NCBI GenBank assembly: GCA_947503965.1
Contig: CANNFU010000006.1
Location: 1 to 64,000, forward strand
Direction: 5' to 3'
DNA: 64,000 nt
Origin: an uncultured Paracoccaceae bacterium
GTDB taxonomy: Bacteria > Pseudomonadota > Alphaproteobacteria > Rhodobacterales > Rhodobacteraceae
Below, in pieces: positions 48,363 to 58,316 of this stretch. Position 1 is the first letter of the stretch. The number at the start of each line of letters is the position of its first letter. The notes beneath the pieces are model-generated. The model had not been told where the DNA came from. It was given only the letters and a program-made list of their open reading frames with translations, and did no database searches. The position numbers and the translations under genes are program-made.

Positions 48363-50699
48363 ATGAGCGATGACATCAACACCGATCTTGGCCCCAATGA
48401 CGTGACAGAATCGCTGCGGCGCGCCATTGGCGACCGCTATCTGACCTATGCGCTGTCCACAATCATGCATCGCGCGCTGCCCGATGCGCGCGACGGGCTG
48501 AAACCGGTGCATCGGCGCATTCTTTACGCGATGTCGCGCCTGCGCCTGTCGCCCACCGGGGGCTTCCTGAAATCTGCCAAGATCAGCGGCGACACGATGG
48601 GGGACTTTCACCCGCACGGCGACGCCGCGATCTATGACGCGATGGCGCGCCTCGCGCAGGATTTCAACGTGCGCTATCCGCTGGTGGACGGGCAGGGGAA
48701 TTTCGGCAATATCGACGGGGATAACCCCGCCGCCAGCCGCTATACCGAGGCGCGGATGACCGCAGCCGCCGAAGCACTGCTAGAGGGGCTCGCTGAAAAC
48801 GCCGTTGATTTCCGCGACAATTACGACGGGCGGCTGACCGAACCATCTGTGTTGCCAGCCACCTTCCCGAACCTGCTTGCCAACGGCTCAAGCGGGATCG
48901 CCGTGGGGATGGCGACGAACATTCCTCCGCATAACCTGCATGAACTGATCGACGCCTGTCTGCATCTGATCAAGGCCCCGAATGCGCGTGACGAAACCCT
49001 GCTGGAATACATCCCCGGTCCCGATTTCCCGACAGGCGGCGTGATCGTCGAACCATCTGAAAACATCGCCGAGGCGTACCGCACCGGGCGTGGCGCGTTC
49101 CGCCTGCGCGCGAAATGGGAGGTCGAAGACCTTGGGCGCGGCCAATGGCAGATCGTCGTCACCGAAATCCCCTATCAGGTCCAGAAATCCAAGCTGATCG
49201 AAAAGCTGGCCGAGGTGATCCAGACCAAGAAGGTGCCCTTGCTGGCTGATGTCCGCGACGAATCTGCCGAAGACATTCGCGTCATCCTCGAACCCCGCGC
49301 CAAGACTGTGGATCCAGAGGTCATGATGGGGATGCTGTTCCGCAATTCCGATCTGGAAACGCGGTTCAGCCTGAACATGAACGTGCTGATCGACGGTCTG
49401 ACGCCCAAGGTCTGCAGCCTCAAGGAAGTGCTGCGCGCCTTCCTCGACCACCGCCGCGACGTCCTGATCCGGCGCAGCAAGTACCGGCTGGACAAGATCG
49501 ACCACCGGCTTGAGGTGCTGGAAGGGTTCATCATCGCCTTCCTGCATCTGGACCGCGTGATCGACATCATCCGCTATGACGACGACCCCAAACAGGCACT
49601 GATGGTCGAAGACTGGGCCAAGGATCACGTCCGAGCGACGAGCGAAAAAGACTATGTGTCGCCCGTAGATGATGACCCTGAGGTTTCGCTGTCGGAAATT
49701 CAGGCAGAGGCGATCCTGAACATGCGCCTGCGGTCCTTGCGGCGGCTGGAAGAGCTTGAGCTGATCGCCGAACGCGACGCCCTGATAGAAGAGCGCGCGG
49801 AGATCGAGGATTTGCTGGACAGCGAAGAGCTGCAATGGGCCAAAATCGCCGAACAATTGCGCGAGACCCGCAAACTTTTCGGCAAAACCAGCGAAGGCGG
49901 CGCGCGCCGCACCCAATTCGCCGAAGCCGCCGAGGTGGTTGAGGTGCCGCTGGAAGCCATGATCGAACGTGAACCGATTACGGTCGTTTGTTCGAAAATG
50001 GGCTGGGTCCGGGCGATGACCGGCCATATCGACCTGACGCGCGAATTGAAATTCAAGGATGGCGACGGCCCACGTTTCATCTTCCACGCCGAAACGACTG
50101 ACAAGCTGCTGGTTTTCGGGGCCAACGGCCGGTTCTATACCCTGTCGGCCGCCAACCTGCCCGGTGGGCGCGGCATGGGTGAGCCGCTGAGGCTGATGGT
50201 TGACTTACCCAATGATGTCGAGATCGTGGAGTTCCTGATCCACAAGCCGGGTGCGAAACTGCTCGTCGCGTCGGAAGAGGGGAATGGTTTCGTGGTTCCC
50301 GAAGAAGAGGTTGTCGCGCAAACCCGCAGTGGCAAGCAGGTGCTGAACGTCAAGGATACGATCGCCAAGGTCTGCACCCGCGTTGCGGGTGATCACGTGG
50401 CGGTGGTGTCAGAGAATGCCAAGCTGCTGGTGTTCGAGGTCAGCGAACTGCCCGAAATGGGTCGCGGCAAAGGCGTGCGTATCCAGAAATACAAAAAAGC
50501 CGCCGGACGGCAGGGAACGCTGGAACTGGATGGTGGTCTGTCGGATCTGGTCACGTTCAATTGGGCCGATGGTCTGTCCTGGCCCATGGGCGGCGGCAAG
50601 ACCCGGACAGAACCGGACATGACCGACTGGAAAGGCGCGCGCGCCGGGGTCGGCAAACGGCCACCCTACGGGTTTCCAAAGGGAAACAAGTTCAGTTAG
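48363..50699 (+). CDS. parC: DNA topoisomerase IV subunit A
   Basis: A 778-residue ParC. The catalytic Tyr127 is in AASRYTEARM; KPVHRRILYAMSRL and the QRDR segment GDFHPHGDAAIYDAM come before it. The C-terminal beta-propeller domain (about 490-745) follows; it lacks the GyrA-box of gyrase, and the N-terminal length fits ParC. QRDR residue 88, equivalent to E. coli ParC Ser80, is Ala. It decatenates daughter chromosomes with ParE (not in the window) and complements FtsK function. Confidence 0.94.
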   Translation: MSDDINTDLGPNDVTESLRRAIGDRYLTYALSTIMHRALPDARDGLKPVHRRILYAMSRLRLSPTGGFLKSAKISGDTMGDFHPHGDAAIYDAMARLAQDFNVRYPLVDGQGNFGNIDGDNPAASRYTEARMTAAAEALLEGLAENAVDFRDNYDGRLTEPSVLPATFPNLLANGSSGIAVGMATNIPPHNLHELIDACLHLIKAPNARDETLLEYIPGPDFPTGGVIVEPSENIAEAYRTGRGAFRLRAKWEVEDLGRGQWQIVVTEIPYQVQKSKLIEKLAEVIQTKKVPLLADVRDESAEDIRVILEPRAKTVDPEVMMGMLFRNSDLETRFSLNMNVLIDGLTPKVCSLKEVLRAFLDHRRDVLIRRSKYRLDKIDHRLEVLEGFIIAFLHLDRVIDIIRYDDDPKQALMVEDWAKDHVRATSEKDYVSPVDDDPEVSLSEIQAEAILNMRLRSLRRLEELELIAERDALIEERAEIEDLLDSEELQWAKIAEQLRETRKLFGKTSEGGARRTQFAEAAEVVEVPLEAMIEREPITVVCSKMGWVRAMTGHIDLTRELKFKDGDGPRFIFHAETTDKLLVFGANGRFYTLSAANLPGGRGMGEPLRLMVDLPNDVEIVEFLIHKPGAKLLVASEEGNGFVVPEEEVVAQTRSGKQVLNVKDTIAKVCTRVAGDHVAVVSENAKLLVFEVSELPEMGRGKGVRIQKYKKAAGRQGTLELDGGLSDLVTFNWADGLSWPMGGGKTRTEPDMTDWKGARAGVGKRPPYGFPKGNKFS

Positions 50700-50861
50700 T
50701 AGAAGGTGACAGTTAACGGGAAGTAGCGGACCTCTGATTGGCTACCTCGGTGCAACCGTCCCTGAGAAAGTCACAGTCCGATGGCGGCGTTTGATGTCGA
50801 GTCCTTTGGGGGCGCAAGAGTGGAGCGCGATAACGATCATTCCACCAAGTCTGTGACCGAC

Positions 50862-51590
50862 CTACGACGTGGACGGTACAACCTCCCGAAATTCGTAATG
50901 TGAGTCCGATCGATCCACGATCATGTAATTGAGGCCGGATTGATTGAGTATTTCATACCAGGTTTGATGAATGAGTTGGTAGAGCTCATGCCCAAGCACA
51001 GGGTCGCCTTGGAAAACCGAAAGGTTGAAGCTGTATTTTGGTTTCGATCTCAATTCATCGAGTGTTCGTCCAGTTTTTCTTACGGTTCGCTCCAGCCAAT
51101 CCTGTCTGTTTATCTCCCAGTTTGACTGAATAAAGGAAAACTCCGTTGCATCGAACGCTGAACCGATTTTCAGAATGTGCAAGACTTGTTGTTGGATGCA
51201 ATCGAGAAGAAATCCGCTATCGATATTCTCACGAATGAGTTCGGTAATCATTTCTGGTGTTCTCTCTCTCCACCCTGATCTTGAATACCGCTGTACCAGT
51301 TGCTCATTTATCAGTTTCTGTGGCGGTAACAGCAGGTCATAGTGTATGCCGACCACTTGGTCCTGTCTTAGCCGCTGTTCGTCGAGTTCTTTCAAGGAAT
51401 GAAACCCTGAGTTTGAACGCGCCGCGTCAGGTAATTTGAGAATGCGTTTGAAGTCGGGCATTGACGACGGTCTAAACAGCGTGAAATCATCCCGTTTGTT
51501 CGCAGTGCGAAGAGCGACAGTCTTTCCAGAGGCCCGATACCCGGCCAGGACAAAAAGTGTTCTACGAGAATCTTTGGTGGTTCCGGTCAT
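50862..51590 (-). CDS. P-loop protein of unknown function
   Basis: A 242-residue protein with an early phosphate-binding loop, FVLAGYRASGKTVALR (G-x4-GKT, about 13-28). Past that I recognise no family: there is no clear Walker B, and the C-terminal part is helical with several Trp (EINRQDWLERT, IHQTWYEIL). Its base composition looks less GC-rich than its neighbours. Its start ATG overlaps by 4 bases the end of a small upstream ORF (51587-51841). Possible roles include a nucleotide kinase or an accessory of surface-polysaccharide synthesis, but nothing proves this. Confidence 0.6.
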   Translation of the reverse strand: MTGTTKDSRRTLFVLAGYRASGKTVALRTANKRDDFTLFRPSSMPDFKRILKLPDAARSNSGFHSLKELDEQRLRQDQVVGIHYDLLLPPQKLINEQLVQRYSRSGWRERTPEMITELIRENIDSGFLLDCIQQQVLHILKIGSAFDATEFSFIQSNWEINRQDWLERTVRKTGRTLDELRSKPKYSFNLSVFQGDPVLGHELYQLIHQTWYEILNQSGLNYMIVDRSDSHYEFREVVPSTS

Positions 51591-51841
51591 ACTACTTTAG
51601 ACGTGCTGGCTGTCTCTGGATCAGGTGCTGACACCGTATAGTTGGAATCACAATCTTTGTCAGTGAGTTGGAAGGTCTTCCAACGTTTAAACTTGGTCGA
51701 GGTAGTTTGGAGCAACGGGTTTGCACTGTGCTTCAGCTTCATCACGCACGCGCAAATCAACAGGGATTTGCCGTATCGGGCGTGTTTCAGACCGTGTGGA
51801 TGCTCAACCTTCGGAAACCCAGGATCTGAAGCGAGGCTCAC
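51587..51841 (-). CDS. Possible small ORF coupled to the P-loop gene
   Basis: An 84-codon frame with a GTG start. It reads GLKHARYGKSLLICACVMKL and ends TSKVV, sharing ATGA with the P-loop gene start. The overlap is the only coding-like evidence: no Shine-Dalgarno is visible, no family is recognised and composition is unremarkable. It could be a remnant of a longer gene. Confidence 0.25.
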   Translation of the reverse strand: MSLASDPGFPKVEHPHGLKHARYGKSLLICACVMKLKHSANPLLQTTSTKFKRWKTFQLTDKDCDSNYTVSAPDPETASTSKVV

Positions 51842-52021
51842 TGGTGAAAGTCATGGGCATTGGTTTGTGCACAAACACCCGCTTTAGGCTCCAACAAGAC
51901 CTTATGGAACCTTCCGGCTTGGGCGGACCGTCTCAACCTGTAGCGGTTGAAGTCAAGATGGCGACGTGCCTGTCTCTTTTGGGGAGGATGCGTTGCCACA
52001 GTGCCATCGTCTTTAATCATT
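51842..52021. other. Poorly coding DNA before phoX
   Basis: Counting from the P-loop gene start to phoX, about 505 bases (51591-52095) lack a firm gene. The frames here are short, without ribosome-binding sites or recognisable motifs. The single structured element is the 19-base palindrome at 52022-52040 just before phoX. Lower GC suggests an inserted or decaying segment. Confidence 0.4.
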
Positions 52022-52040
52022 CACTTTTGTCACAAAAGTG
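52022..52040. promoter_or_regulatory. Perfect 19-base palindrome upstream of phoX
   Basis: CACTTTTGT (52022-52030), central C, ACAAAAGTG (52032-52040): 9-base perfect arms with a one-base centre, 56 bases before the phoX ATG. The short centre makes it more likely a DNA-binding site than an RNA hairpin. The direct-repeat TGTCAT pattern of a PhoB box is not evident, so the regulator is unknown. Confidence 0.65.
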
Positions 52041-52095
52041 CAAAGTCTCTCTCCTAGTCACGTGCTTATGAAACCGCAAGCAAGGGGCTAGCACG

Positions 52096-53976
52096 ATGAA
52101 AGATATTGATACGACAGACCTGTCATGGGACGATTGGGATGAGCTGCAGCGCCCGGCACCAGACACCACTGAGTTTGATGAAATCGTCGAAGCCGCCATT
52201 TCGCGTCGCGGTTTTCTAAGCGGTGTGTTGGCCTATGGATCAGGTGCAGCCGTAATGGGAACGGGTCTGCTGTCCGGCACCTCTGCCGAGGCGCGGACCG
52301 CAAGCCGTTTTGGCTTTACCCCGATTCCGATCCAGACCGACAGCACCGTACATGTGCCGGAAGGCTATACATGGCACCCGGTTGCCAAATGGGGCCAGCC
52401 GCTGTTCTCTGATGCTGAACCACTGAGCCAGGGAACCGGTGTCAGCGTCGGCAGCTCTGATCGGGTGTTCGGTGAAAATACCGACGGCATGGAGGCCTTT
52501 GTGGTGGATGGTCGTCAGGTCATTGCCGTGAACCATGAATATGTGAACCTGCGCGAAAACCTGCCCCATCAGGGGGGTGAAGTGCTCAGCGCGGATGACG
52601 TGCTGACCTTGCAGAACATGCAAGGCGTGACGGTCATGGAAGTGGCAGAAGGCCCCGATGGATGGGATATCGTTGTCGATAGCGACCTGAACCGGCGCAT
52701 CACACAGAACACGCCGATGACCATCGCAGGCCCTGCGGTAGGTCACCCGCTGATGCAGACAGCGGCCGACCCTGCCGGGGCAACCGCACTGGGCACACTG
52801 AACAATTGCGGCGCAGGTAAGACACCGTGGGGCACCTACCTGACCTGCGAAGAAAACTTCAACGGCTATTTCGGTTCATCGGACGCAGGCTTTGAACTGC
52901 CCGACGGTTACAGCCGCTACGGGGTCGGGACTGAGGGGCGCTATGGCTATGAAAAGTTCGACCCGCGTTTCGACGTCAGCCAGAACCCGAATGAACCACA
53001 TCGCTTTGGCTATATCGTTGAAATCGACCCGACGGACCCAACCTCGACCCCGATCAAGCATACCGCGCTGGGCCGGTTCAAACATGAAAATGCCGCGACC
53101 GTGATCGCGCCTGATGGCCGTGTGGTCGTCTATATGGGTGATGATGAACGGGGCGAGTTCCTGTATAAATACGTCTCGACCGATGCTTACACGCCGGGCG
53201 GTCCAACGTCTGCACTGCTCGATGACGGTCAACTATTTGTGGCCAAGTTTGACAATGACCTGACAGGTCGCTGGGTCGCGCTGACCCCCGAAGCGACCGG
53301 CATGGACGCCGCCGAAATCGCGATCTTCACCCGTATGGCGGCGTCCAAAGTCGGGGCGACGACCATGGATCGGCCCGAATGGGTCGCGGTGAATACGGTG
53401 GCTGCAGAAGGCTATTGCTGCCTGACCAACAACAGCAACCGCGGGATCAACGCCAATGCGGGCGGCGATCCGACCCCTGTGAACGGGCCAAACCCGCGGG
53501 CGGAAAACAACTATGGTCAGATTGTGCGCTGGTATCCCAGCAATGATGACCATGCCACTGACACGTTCACCTGGGACCTTTACGTGATGGCGGGAAATCC
53601 GACCGTGCATGAAGACAAATACGGCGGCTCTTCGAATATCAACGAAGGCAACCTGTTCAACTCACCCGATGGGATGATGTTTGACAGCACCGGTCTGGTC
53701 TGGATCCAGACAGACGGTGATTACGACAACGAAGGCGACTTTGCCGGAATGGGCAACAACCAGATGCTGGCGGGCGATCCTGTATCTGGTCAGATCGAAC
53801 GGTTCATGACCGGACCTTATGGGTGTGAAGTCACGGGCCTGACATGGTCTGCTGACCGGCGTACGATGTTTGTCGGCATCCAGCACCCGGCCGCCCCGTT
53901 CCCCGATGGCGAAGGCATGTTGCCCCGTTCAACGGTCATCGCGGTCAAGCGGCTGGATAATCTGCCAGTCGGCTAA
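52096..53976 (+). CDS. phoX: PhoX-family alkaline phosphatase
   Basis: A 626-residue calcium/iron phosphatase with a long Tat leader: 36 residues before the twin arginine SRRGFLSGVLAYGSGAAVM, cleaved near SAEA. Blocks characteristic of PhoX (DUF839) follow: NHEYVNLRENLP, NNCGAGKTPWGTYLTCEENFNGYF, KHTALGRFKHENA, YMGDDERGEFLYKYVS, TMDRPEWVAVN and WIQTDGDYDNEGDF. It releases phosphate from organic esters outside the cytoplasm; marine Roseobacters use it widely. A terminator-like hairpin follows. Confidence 0.92.
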   Translation: MKDIDTTDLSWDDWDELQRPAPDTTEFDEIVEAAISRRGFLSGVLAYGSGAAVMGTGLLSGTSAEARTASRFGFTPIPIQTDSTVHVPEGYTWHPVAKWGQPLFSDAEPLSQGTGVSVGSSDRVFGENTDGMEAFVVDGRQVIAVNHEYVNLRENLPHQGGEVLSADDVLTLQNMQGVTVMEVAEGPDGWDIVVDSDLNRRITQNTPMTIAGPAVGHPLMQTAADPAGATALGTLNNCGAGKTPWGTYLTCEENFNGYFGSSDAGFELPDGYSRYGVGTEGRYGYEKFDPRFDVSQNPNEPHRFGYIVEIDPTDPTSTPIKHTALGRFKHENAATVIAPDGRVVVYMGDDERGEFLYKYVSTDAYTPGGPTSALLDDGQLFVAKFDNDLTGRWVALTPEATGMDAAEIAIFTRMAASKVGATTMDRPEWVAVNTVAAEGYCCLTNNSNRGINANAGGDPTPVNGPNPRAENNYGQIVRWYPSNDDHATDTFTWDLYVMAGNPTVHEDKYGGSSNINEGNLFNSPDGMMFDSTGLVWIQTDGDYDNEGDFAGMGNNQMLAGDPVSGQIERFMTGPYGCEVTGLTWSADRRTMFVGIQHPAAPFPDGEGMLPRSTVIAVKRLDNLPVG

Positions 53977-53984
53977 AATGTTAC

Positions 53985-54012
53985 CGGGGCGGTCTTTGAA
54001 CCGACCGCCCCG
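53985..54012. terminator. Hairpin between phoX and the CAP gene
   Basis: CGGGGCGGTC (53985-53994) and GACCGCCCCG (54003-54012) form a perfect 10-bp stem with an 8-base loop, eight bases after the phoX stop, between convergent genes. CCGTCTTTGG follows, a weak U-run. Confidence 0.75.
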
Positions 54013-54024
54013 CCGTCTTTGGGT

Positions 54025-54774
54025 CTAGCCGAAATCCATGTTCATATTTGAAAACATGATGCCAAGATCAGCGAACAGATTGTCCAGAAAAGCGTTGAGT
54101 TCACCCTGATCCTGTGTGGTGACCGTGCCCTCGGACACGGGCATCAGCATGGCGTCATCGGCAAAGTCGGGCATGTTGTCGACATCACAGAAATCAAACA
54201 GATCAACCACGGGTGTCGGTTCTTCGACGACAGCGACAGGTGGGTCGTTTTGCGGGGTCGCAGGCTGTATCGGCTCTGACGTGGTGTCGGTTTCGGCGAT
54301 GACAGGGGCATCCTGTTCCGGCACATCGCTGATGGCATCGGTGGTGCCAAAGTTCTGCGTGACCATCACCGCGTCATAACCCCGATAGTCACCCGTTTCG
54401 ATGCCGATGCCGATCTCTTCCAGATCCGGGTTCAGGATATTTGCGCTATGGCCGGGGCTGTTCATCAGGCTTTGATGAATATCGGTCACGTCATCGGCGA
54501 TACCGGGGTCGCCGCGTTCGCTTTGCCAACCGATATTCTCTGCAGTGCGCCAGCTGCCGGTCAGTTCGTAATCCGCCGCCTCAATCCGGTCGCGGGAACT
54601 GGAGCCACCAACCCCGGTATGGGAAAACGTATCGGTGTCCAGCATCCATGTGCTGTGATCCTCGCTTGCGGCGTTCAGGTTGGCATTGATCGCCAGCGGC
54701 TCCAGGCCGCGCGATGTGCGTTCCTCGTTGATCAGATCCAGCATCAATAGTTCGATTTCACTTGCTTGGCTCAT
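54025..54774 (-). CDS. CAP/SCP-domain protein, probable type I secretion substrate
   Basis: A 249-residue protein. Residues 1-140 are a CAP (SCP/PR1) domain: LMLDLINEERTSRGLEPL, ASEDHSTWMLDTDTFSHTGVGGSS, NIGWQSERGD, MNSPGHSANILNPDLEEIGIGIE and VMVTQNFG. The remaining 110 residues are acidic and end IMFSNMNMDFG. There is no N-terminal signal peptide, and an acidic tail with hydrophobic residues is typical of ABC-exported (type I) proteins in Rhodobacterales. Function of bacterial CAP proteins is mostly unknown. Confidence 0.85.
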   Translation of the reverse strand: MSQASEIELLMLDLINEERTSRGLEPLAINANLNAASEDHSTWMLDTDTFSHTGVGGSSSRDRIEAADYELTGSWRTAENIGWQSERGDPGIADDVTDIHQSLMNSPGHSANILNPDLEEIGIGIETGDYRGYDAVMVTQNFGTTDAISDVPEQDAPVIAETDTTSEPIQPATPQNDPPVAVVEEPTPVVDLFDFCDVDNMPDFADDAMLMPVSEGTVTTQDQGELNAFLDNLFADLGIMFSNMNMDFG

Positions 54775-55031
54775 TTAATTGTCCTCTTCACTTGCGCATA
54801 AGGCGCAAAAAGTGGGCCGGTCAGACAGCATGTCTGACCGATGGAAAGCCCTTGTTTTCCTGTGGGAAAGGGCCGGTTCGCGGATTGCTCGCCGCCCCAA
54901 CGCGCGTCACCGTGGGCGGACCCTAAAAGCGTGGTCTGACACACATCAACAGGTCGCCAAAACGATCCGCGTGACCAGCAGCGTTCAGCCGATTATCTGG
55001 TTTGAAACTGCATATTCCTGCCGGGTTCGGT
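54775..55031. other. 257-base intergenic region with two hairpins
   Basis: Between the VOC gene and the CAP gene, both minus-strand. CGGTCAGACA (54818-54827), loop GCA, TGTCTGACCG (54831-54840) is a perfect 10-bp stem, followed on the minus strand six bases later by TTTTT, so it may terminate the VOC message. A second stem, TTGCGC/GCGCAA (54792-54808), lies nearer the CAP start. No gene is evident. Confidence 0.5.
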
Positions 55032-55403
55032 CTAGCGGTGTTGATCAACAAGGATCGGATTGCCGTCCGGGTCCATCACGACAAAGCTGGCCGGGCCTGT
55101 CGTATTTTCATCGGCTTCGCTGAAGAATTCCACGCCGTCTGCTTTCAGCTTTTTCTGGATGTCGCGCACATCTTCAAAGTCATCGACATTCTGCGCGTTC
55201 TGATCCCAGCCGGGATTGAATGTCAGGGTGTTGGCCTGCAGGAACCCGCCGAACAGCCCGATCACCGTTTCACCATTGCGTAGCATCAGCCAGCCTTGCG
55301 ATTCATCACCGCCAAATGGTGCGAACCCCAACTTGCCATAAAACGCCTTTGAGGCAGCAATGTCTTTGACGTTCAGGCTGATTGAAAATGCTCCAAGTCT
55401 CAT
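55032..55403 (-). CDS. VOC (glyoxalase/bleomycin resistance) family protein
   Basis: A 123-residue single VOC domain protein with the beta-alpha-beta-beta-beta repeats: FSISLNVKDIAASKAFYGKLGF in the first half, ending FVVMDPDGNPILVDQH in the second. The VOC metal-ligand pattern is only partly present, and the substrate is unknown. I start at the ATG at 55403, where the domain begins, rather than 48 codons upstream. Confidence 0.85.
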   Translation of the reverse strand: MRLGAFSISLNVKDIAASKAFYGKLGFAPFGGDESQGWLMLRNGETVIGLFGGFLQANTLTFNPGWDQNAQNVDDFEDVRDIQKKLKADGVEFFSEADENTTGPASFVVMDPDGNPILVDQHR

Positions 55404-55578
55404 CAACGATCCTCCAATTTGATGGCATGAGCCTAGCATATGCAACGACAGCTGCGGATCAAAATCAAACCTGCCCCGCACGGGCAGAGACCCCTTGATT
55501 TCCATGCCAATTCCAAATACATCGCCCGCGATGTTGGACCGGGCCACTTTGGCCCCTCAGAATTAAGGGCCCCTTGAA

Positions 55579-56754
<1,176 letters not shown>

Positions 56755-56773
56755 TCACGGACGCGTGGGTTAC

Positions 56774-56795
56774 ACCCACCCTACGTAGGGTGGGT
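56774..56795. repeat. GTAGGGTGGGT palindromic repeat
   Basis: ACCCACCCTAC (56774-56784) is followed directly by its exact reverse complement GTAGGGTGGGT (56785-56795), 22 bases in total, starting 19 bases after the tuf stop. Flanking GGGT and ACCC boxes can form alternative smaller stems. It looks like an interspersed intergenic repeat, a type I remember from Rhodobacteraceae. Confidence 0.8.
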
Positions 56796-56821
56796 AGAAC
56801 CCACCGCACCGCGAAACAAAC

Positions 56822-56851
56822 AAAAGGCCGCCCCAAATGGGGCGGCCTTTT
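56822..56851 (+). terminator. Intrinsic terminator after tuf
   Basis: AAAAGGCCGCCCC (56822-56834), loop AAAT, GGGGCGGCCTTTT (56839-56851): a 13-bp perfect stem with a U-run in the arm. Convergent with the ATP-grasp gene, so it can serve both directions. Confidence 0.9.
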
Positions 56852-56880
56852 GCACTTCCATAAACGGATCAAGTTGCGAC

Positions 56881-58020
56881 CTAAGGCCGGATGCGTTTTT
56901 GGATCAATTTCTTGATTGCGGGTATAGTCCCTTGGAGCCGTGTTGGAGGTACCGCGACACCCTCTTTAGCAAAGAGCGTTGTCCTTTCAGCGGTAAAATA
57001 CCCTCGATCGAAGGTTTGAAGACCCAAGGGAACCCAACTGGTATTGCCCTCAACAAGGATGGGTCCTTCTGGCGTGATTGCGACATCCCAGCCAATTGAT
57101 CGCACATCGGGAAAGAATAATGCGGCGGTCTTGCACAGTTCGATCGCGTCTTCCCAAAAAGGTAGAAGCTTACCGTCGAAATTAATCTGGCTGTCTGGGT
57201 GAACGCTGGTGAGTTGACCTCCATTATTGCTCGAGAATCGGCCTTTGGACAATCGTCCATCAGCAATATCGACGTCGATTAATAGACCGGCACCTACCGT
57301 CCAACCATCGGAGGTTGTGCCAAGACGTCCAACACGAAAAAAGGCCTGGTCCAGTCGTACAAGACTTTCATCATCGCTGATCACTGACGGTAACCTGAGA
57401 TGGGTCACCAAACGTAAAGTATTCAACGACGTGGGGTTAAGTGCGGCAAGGTCTGGATGCTGCACGACCTTGTGTTGAATAATCCATCCTTGGTCAGCAG
57501 ATCCAAAGTGAGAGTGATCGTCTATTGTCAATTCAGCCAGAAAAGCGCGAAGCTCAATTGCACACGCGTCTGGCGGTGATACTGTGAAACCTTCTGCTGA
57601 CTTTCGGACGCTTATAGACTGAACGTTCTTTCCTAACCTGCCAGCGCGTGGTTTTAAGAATAGGTCCAAAGTGTCCTGTTCTGTCATTTCTTGTTCTACC
57701 ATAGCGTAGAACTGTTCGTAGGTTCGAAGCGGATCGCCGTTTGATTGGGCGCCATACGCTGGATGCCAAAGCCCTAATAATGTGGGCATTTTGATACCAA
57801 ATGACTCAAGAAATCTTTGCGTTACCAGTTTATCGTTTAAAATTTGTCTTTGAGGGCCGTTCAACGTTGGGAAGAACTTTGACCATGCAAACTCACTTGA
57901 CAGAAATGTGCAGATTTCGGTCTCTGTTTTGTCCATTAATCCTAGAAAATGTATTTCTTCGGAAGTAAAGCCGGCATGCTCTAGCTTGATCTTTTTAATT
58001 GCCGCACTGAGTGACTTCAT
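56881..58020 (-). CDS. Sugar-transfer associated ATP-grasp protein
   Basis: A 379-residue protein of the ATP-grasp type linked to sugar transfer (PF14397-like). It has FLKPRAGRLGKNVQSI, WIIQHKVVQHPDLAALNPTSLNTLRLVT, VGAGLLIDVDIADGRL, SIGWDVAITPEGPILVEGNTSW, where the last is the metal-binding end of the ATP-grasp fold. Such enzymes are found in exopolysaccharide and surface-glycan loci. The DNA is less GC-rich than the neighbours, a possible sign of transfer. It lies alone between tuf and an acyltransferase. Confidence 0.8.
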   Translation of the reverse strand: MKSLSAAIKKIKLEHAGFTSEEIHFLGLMDKTETEICTFLSSEFAWSKFFPTLNGPQRQILNDKLVTQRFLESFGIKMPTLLGLWHPAYGAQSNGDPLRTYEQFYAMVEQEMTEQDTLDLFLKPRAGRLGKNVQSISVRKSAEGFTVSPPDACAIELRAFLAELTIDDHSHFGSADQGWIIQHKVVQHPDLAALNPTSLNTLRLVTHLRLPSVISDDESLVRLDQAFFRVGRLGTTSDGWTVGAGLLIDVDIADGRLSKGRFSSNNGGQLTSVHPDSQINFDGKLLPFWEDAIELCKTAALFFPDVRSIGWDVAITPEGPILVEGNTSWVPLGLQTFDRGYFTAERTTLFAKEGVAVPPTRLQGTIPAIKKLIQKRIRP

Positions 58021-58316
58021 TGAAACCTCGGCTTGTATAGTCTTGCGCGCAGACCGGTTAGATGGATATGCCGCTACTCATATTGATCATATGCCCTTTT
58101 GCAACCATTTGGCCTCGGCATAACCTTGTGCGCCAGCCTTGCGGTGCCAGCAAAAGACGAGCGAAAAGAAGAGGTTGGAGGCTTTGGCTGTTTTACAATC
58201 CTTGCATATGGCTGTTTTGTATGTGCGCGTGAAATGCATCAGAGGGATCGTGGACGTACTGTGACGTCGCACTAACCAGCAAGCCAAAACGGCCGCATGT
58301 GGTAAAGTGGTGTTAG
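58021..58316. other. 296-base intergenic region
   Basis: Between the ATP-grasp gene and the acyltransferase gene. It is AT-richer than the surrounding genes and contains the upstream region of the ATP-grasp gene. The only frame of note (minus, 58087-58287, 66 codons) shows no Shine-Dalgarno or family. I see nothing else. Confidence 0.4.

Noticed and set aside
48888..50087. 399-codon minus-strand frame opposite parC
   Set aside because: Mirror of a conserved gene in GC-rich DNA; composition follows parC codon bias and no family motif appears.
52021..52060. PhoB box upstream of phoX
   Set aside because: Only one TGTCAC-like heptamer is present; the expected 11-base-spaced direct repeats are absent, so I list the palindrome instead.
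51721..52071. 116-codon plus-strand frame before phoX
   Set aside because: No motif and no ribosome-binding site; it spans the palindrome that looks regulatory.
58087..58287. 66-codon minus-strand frame in the ATP-grasp/acyltransferase gap
   Set aside because: No Shine-Dalgarno, no family pattern and AT-rich intergenic context.
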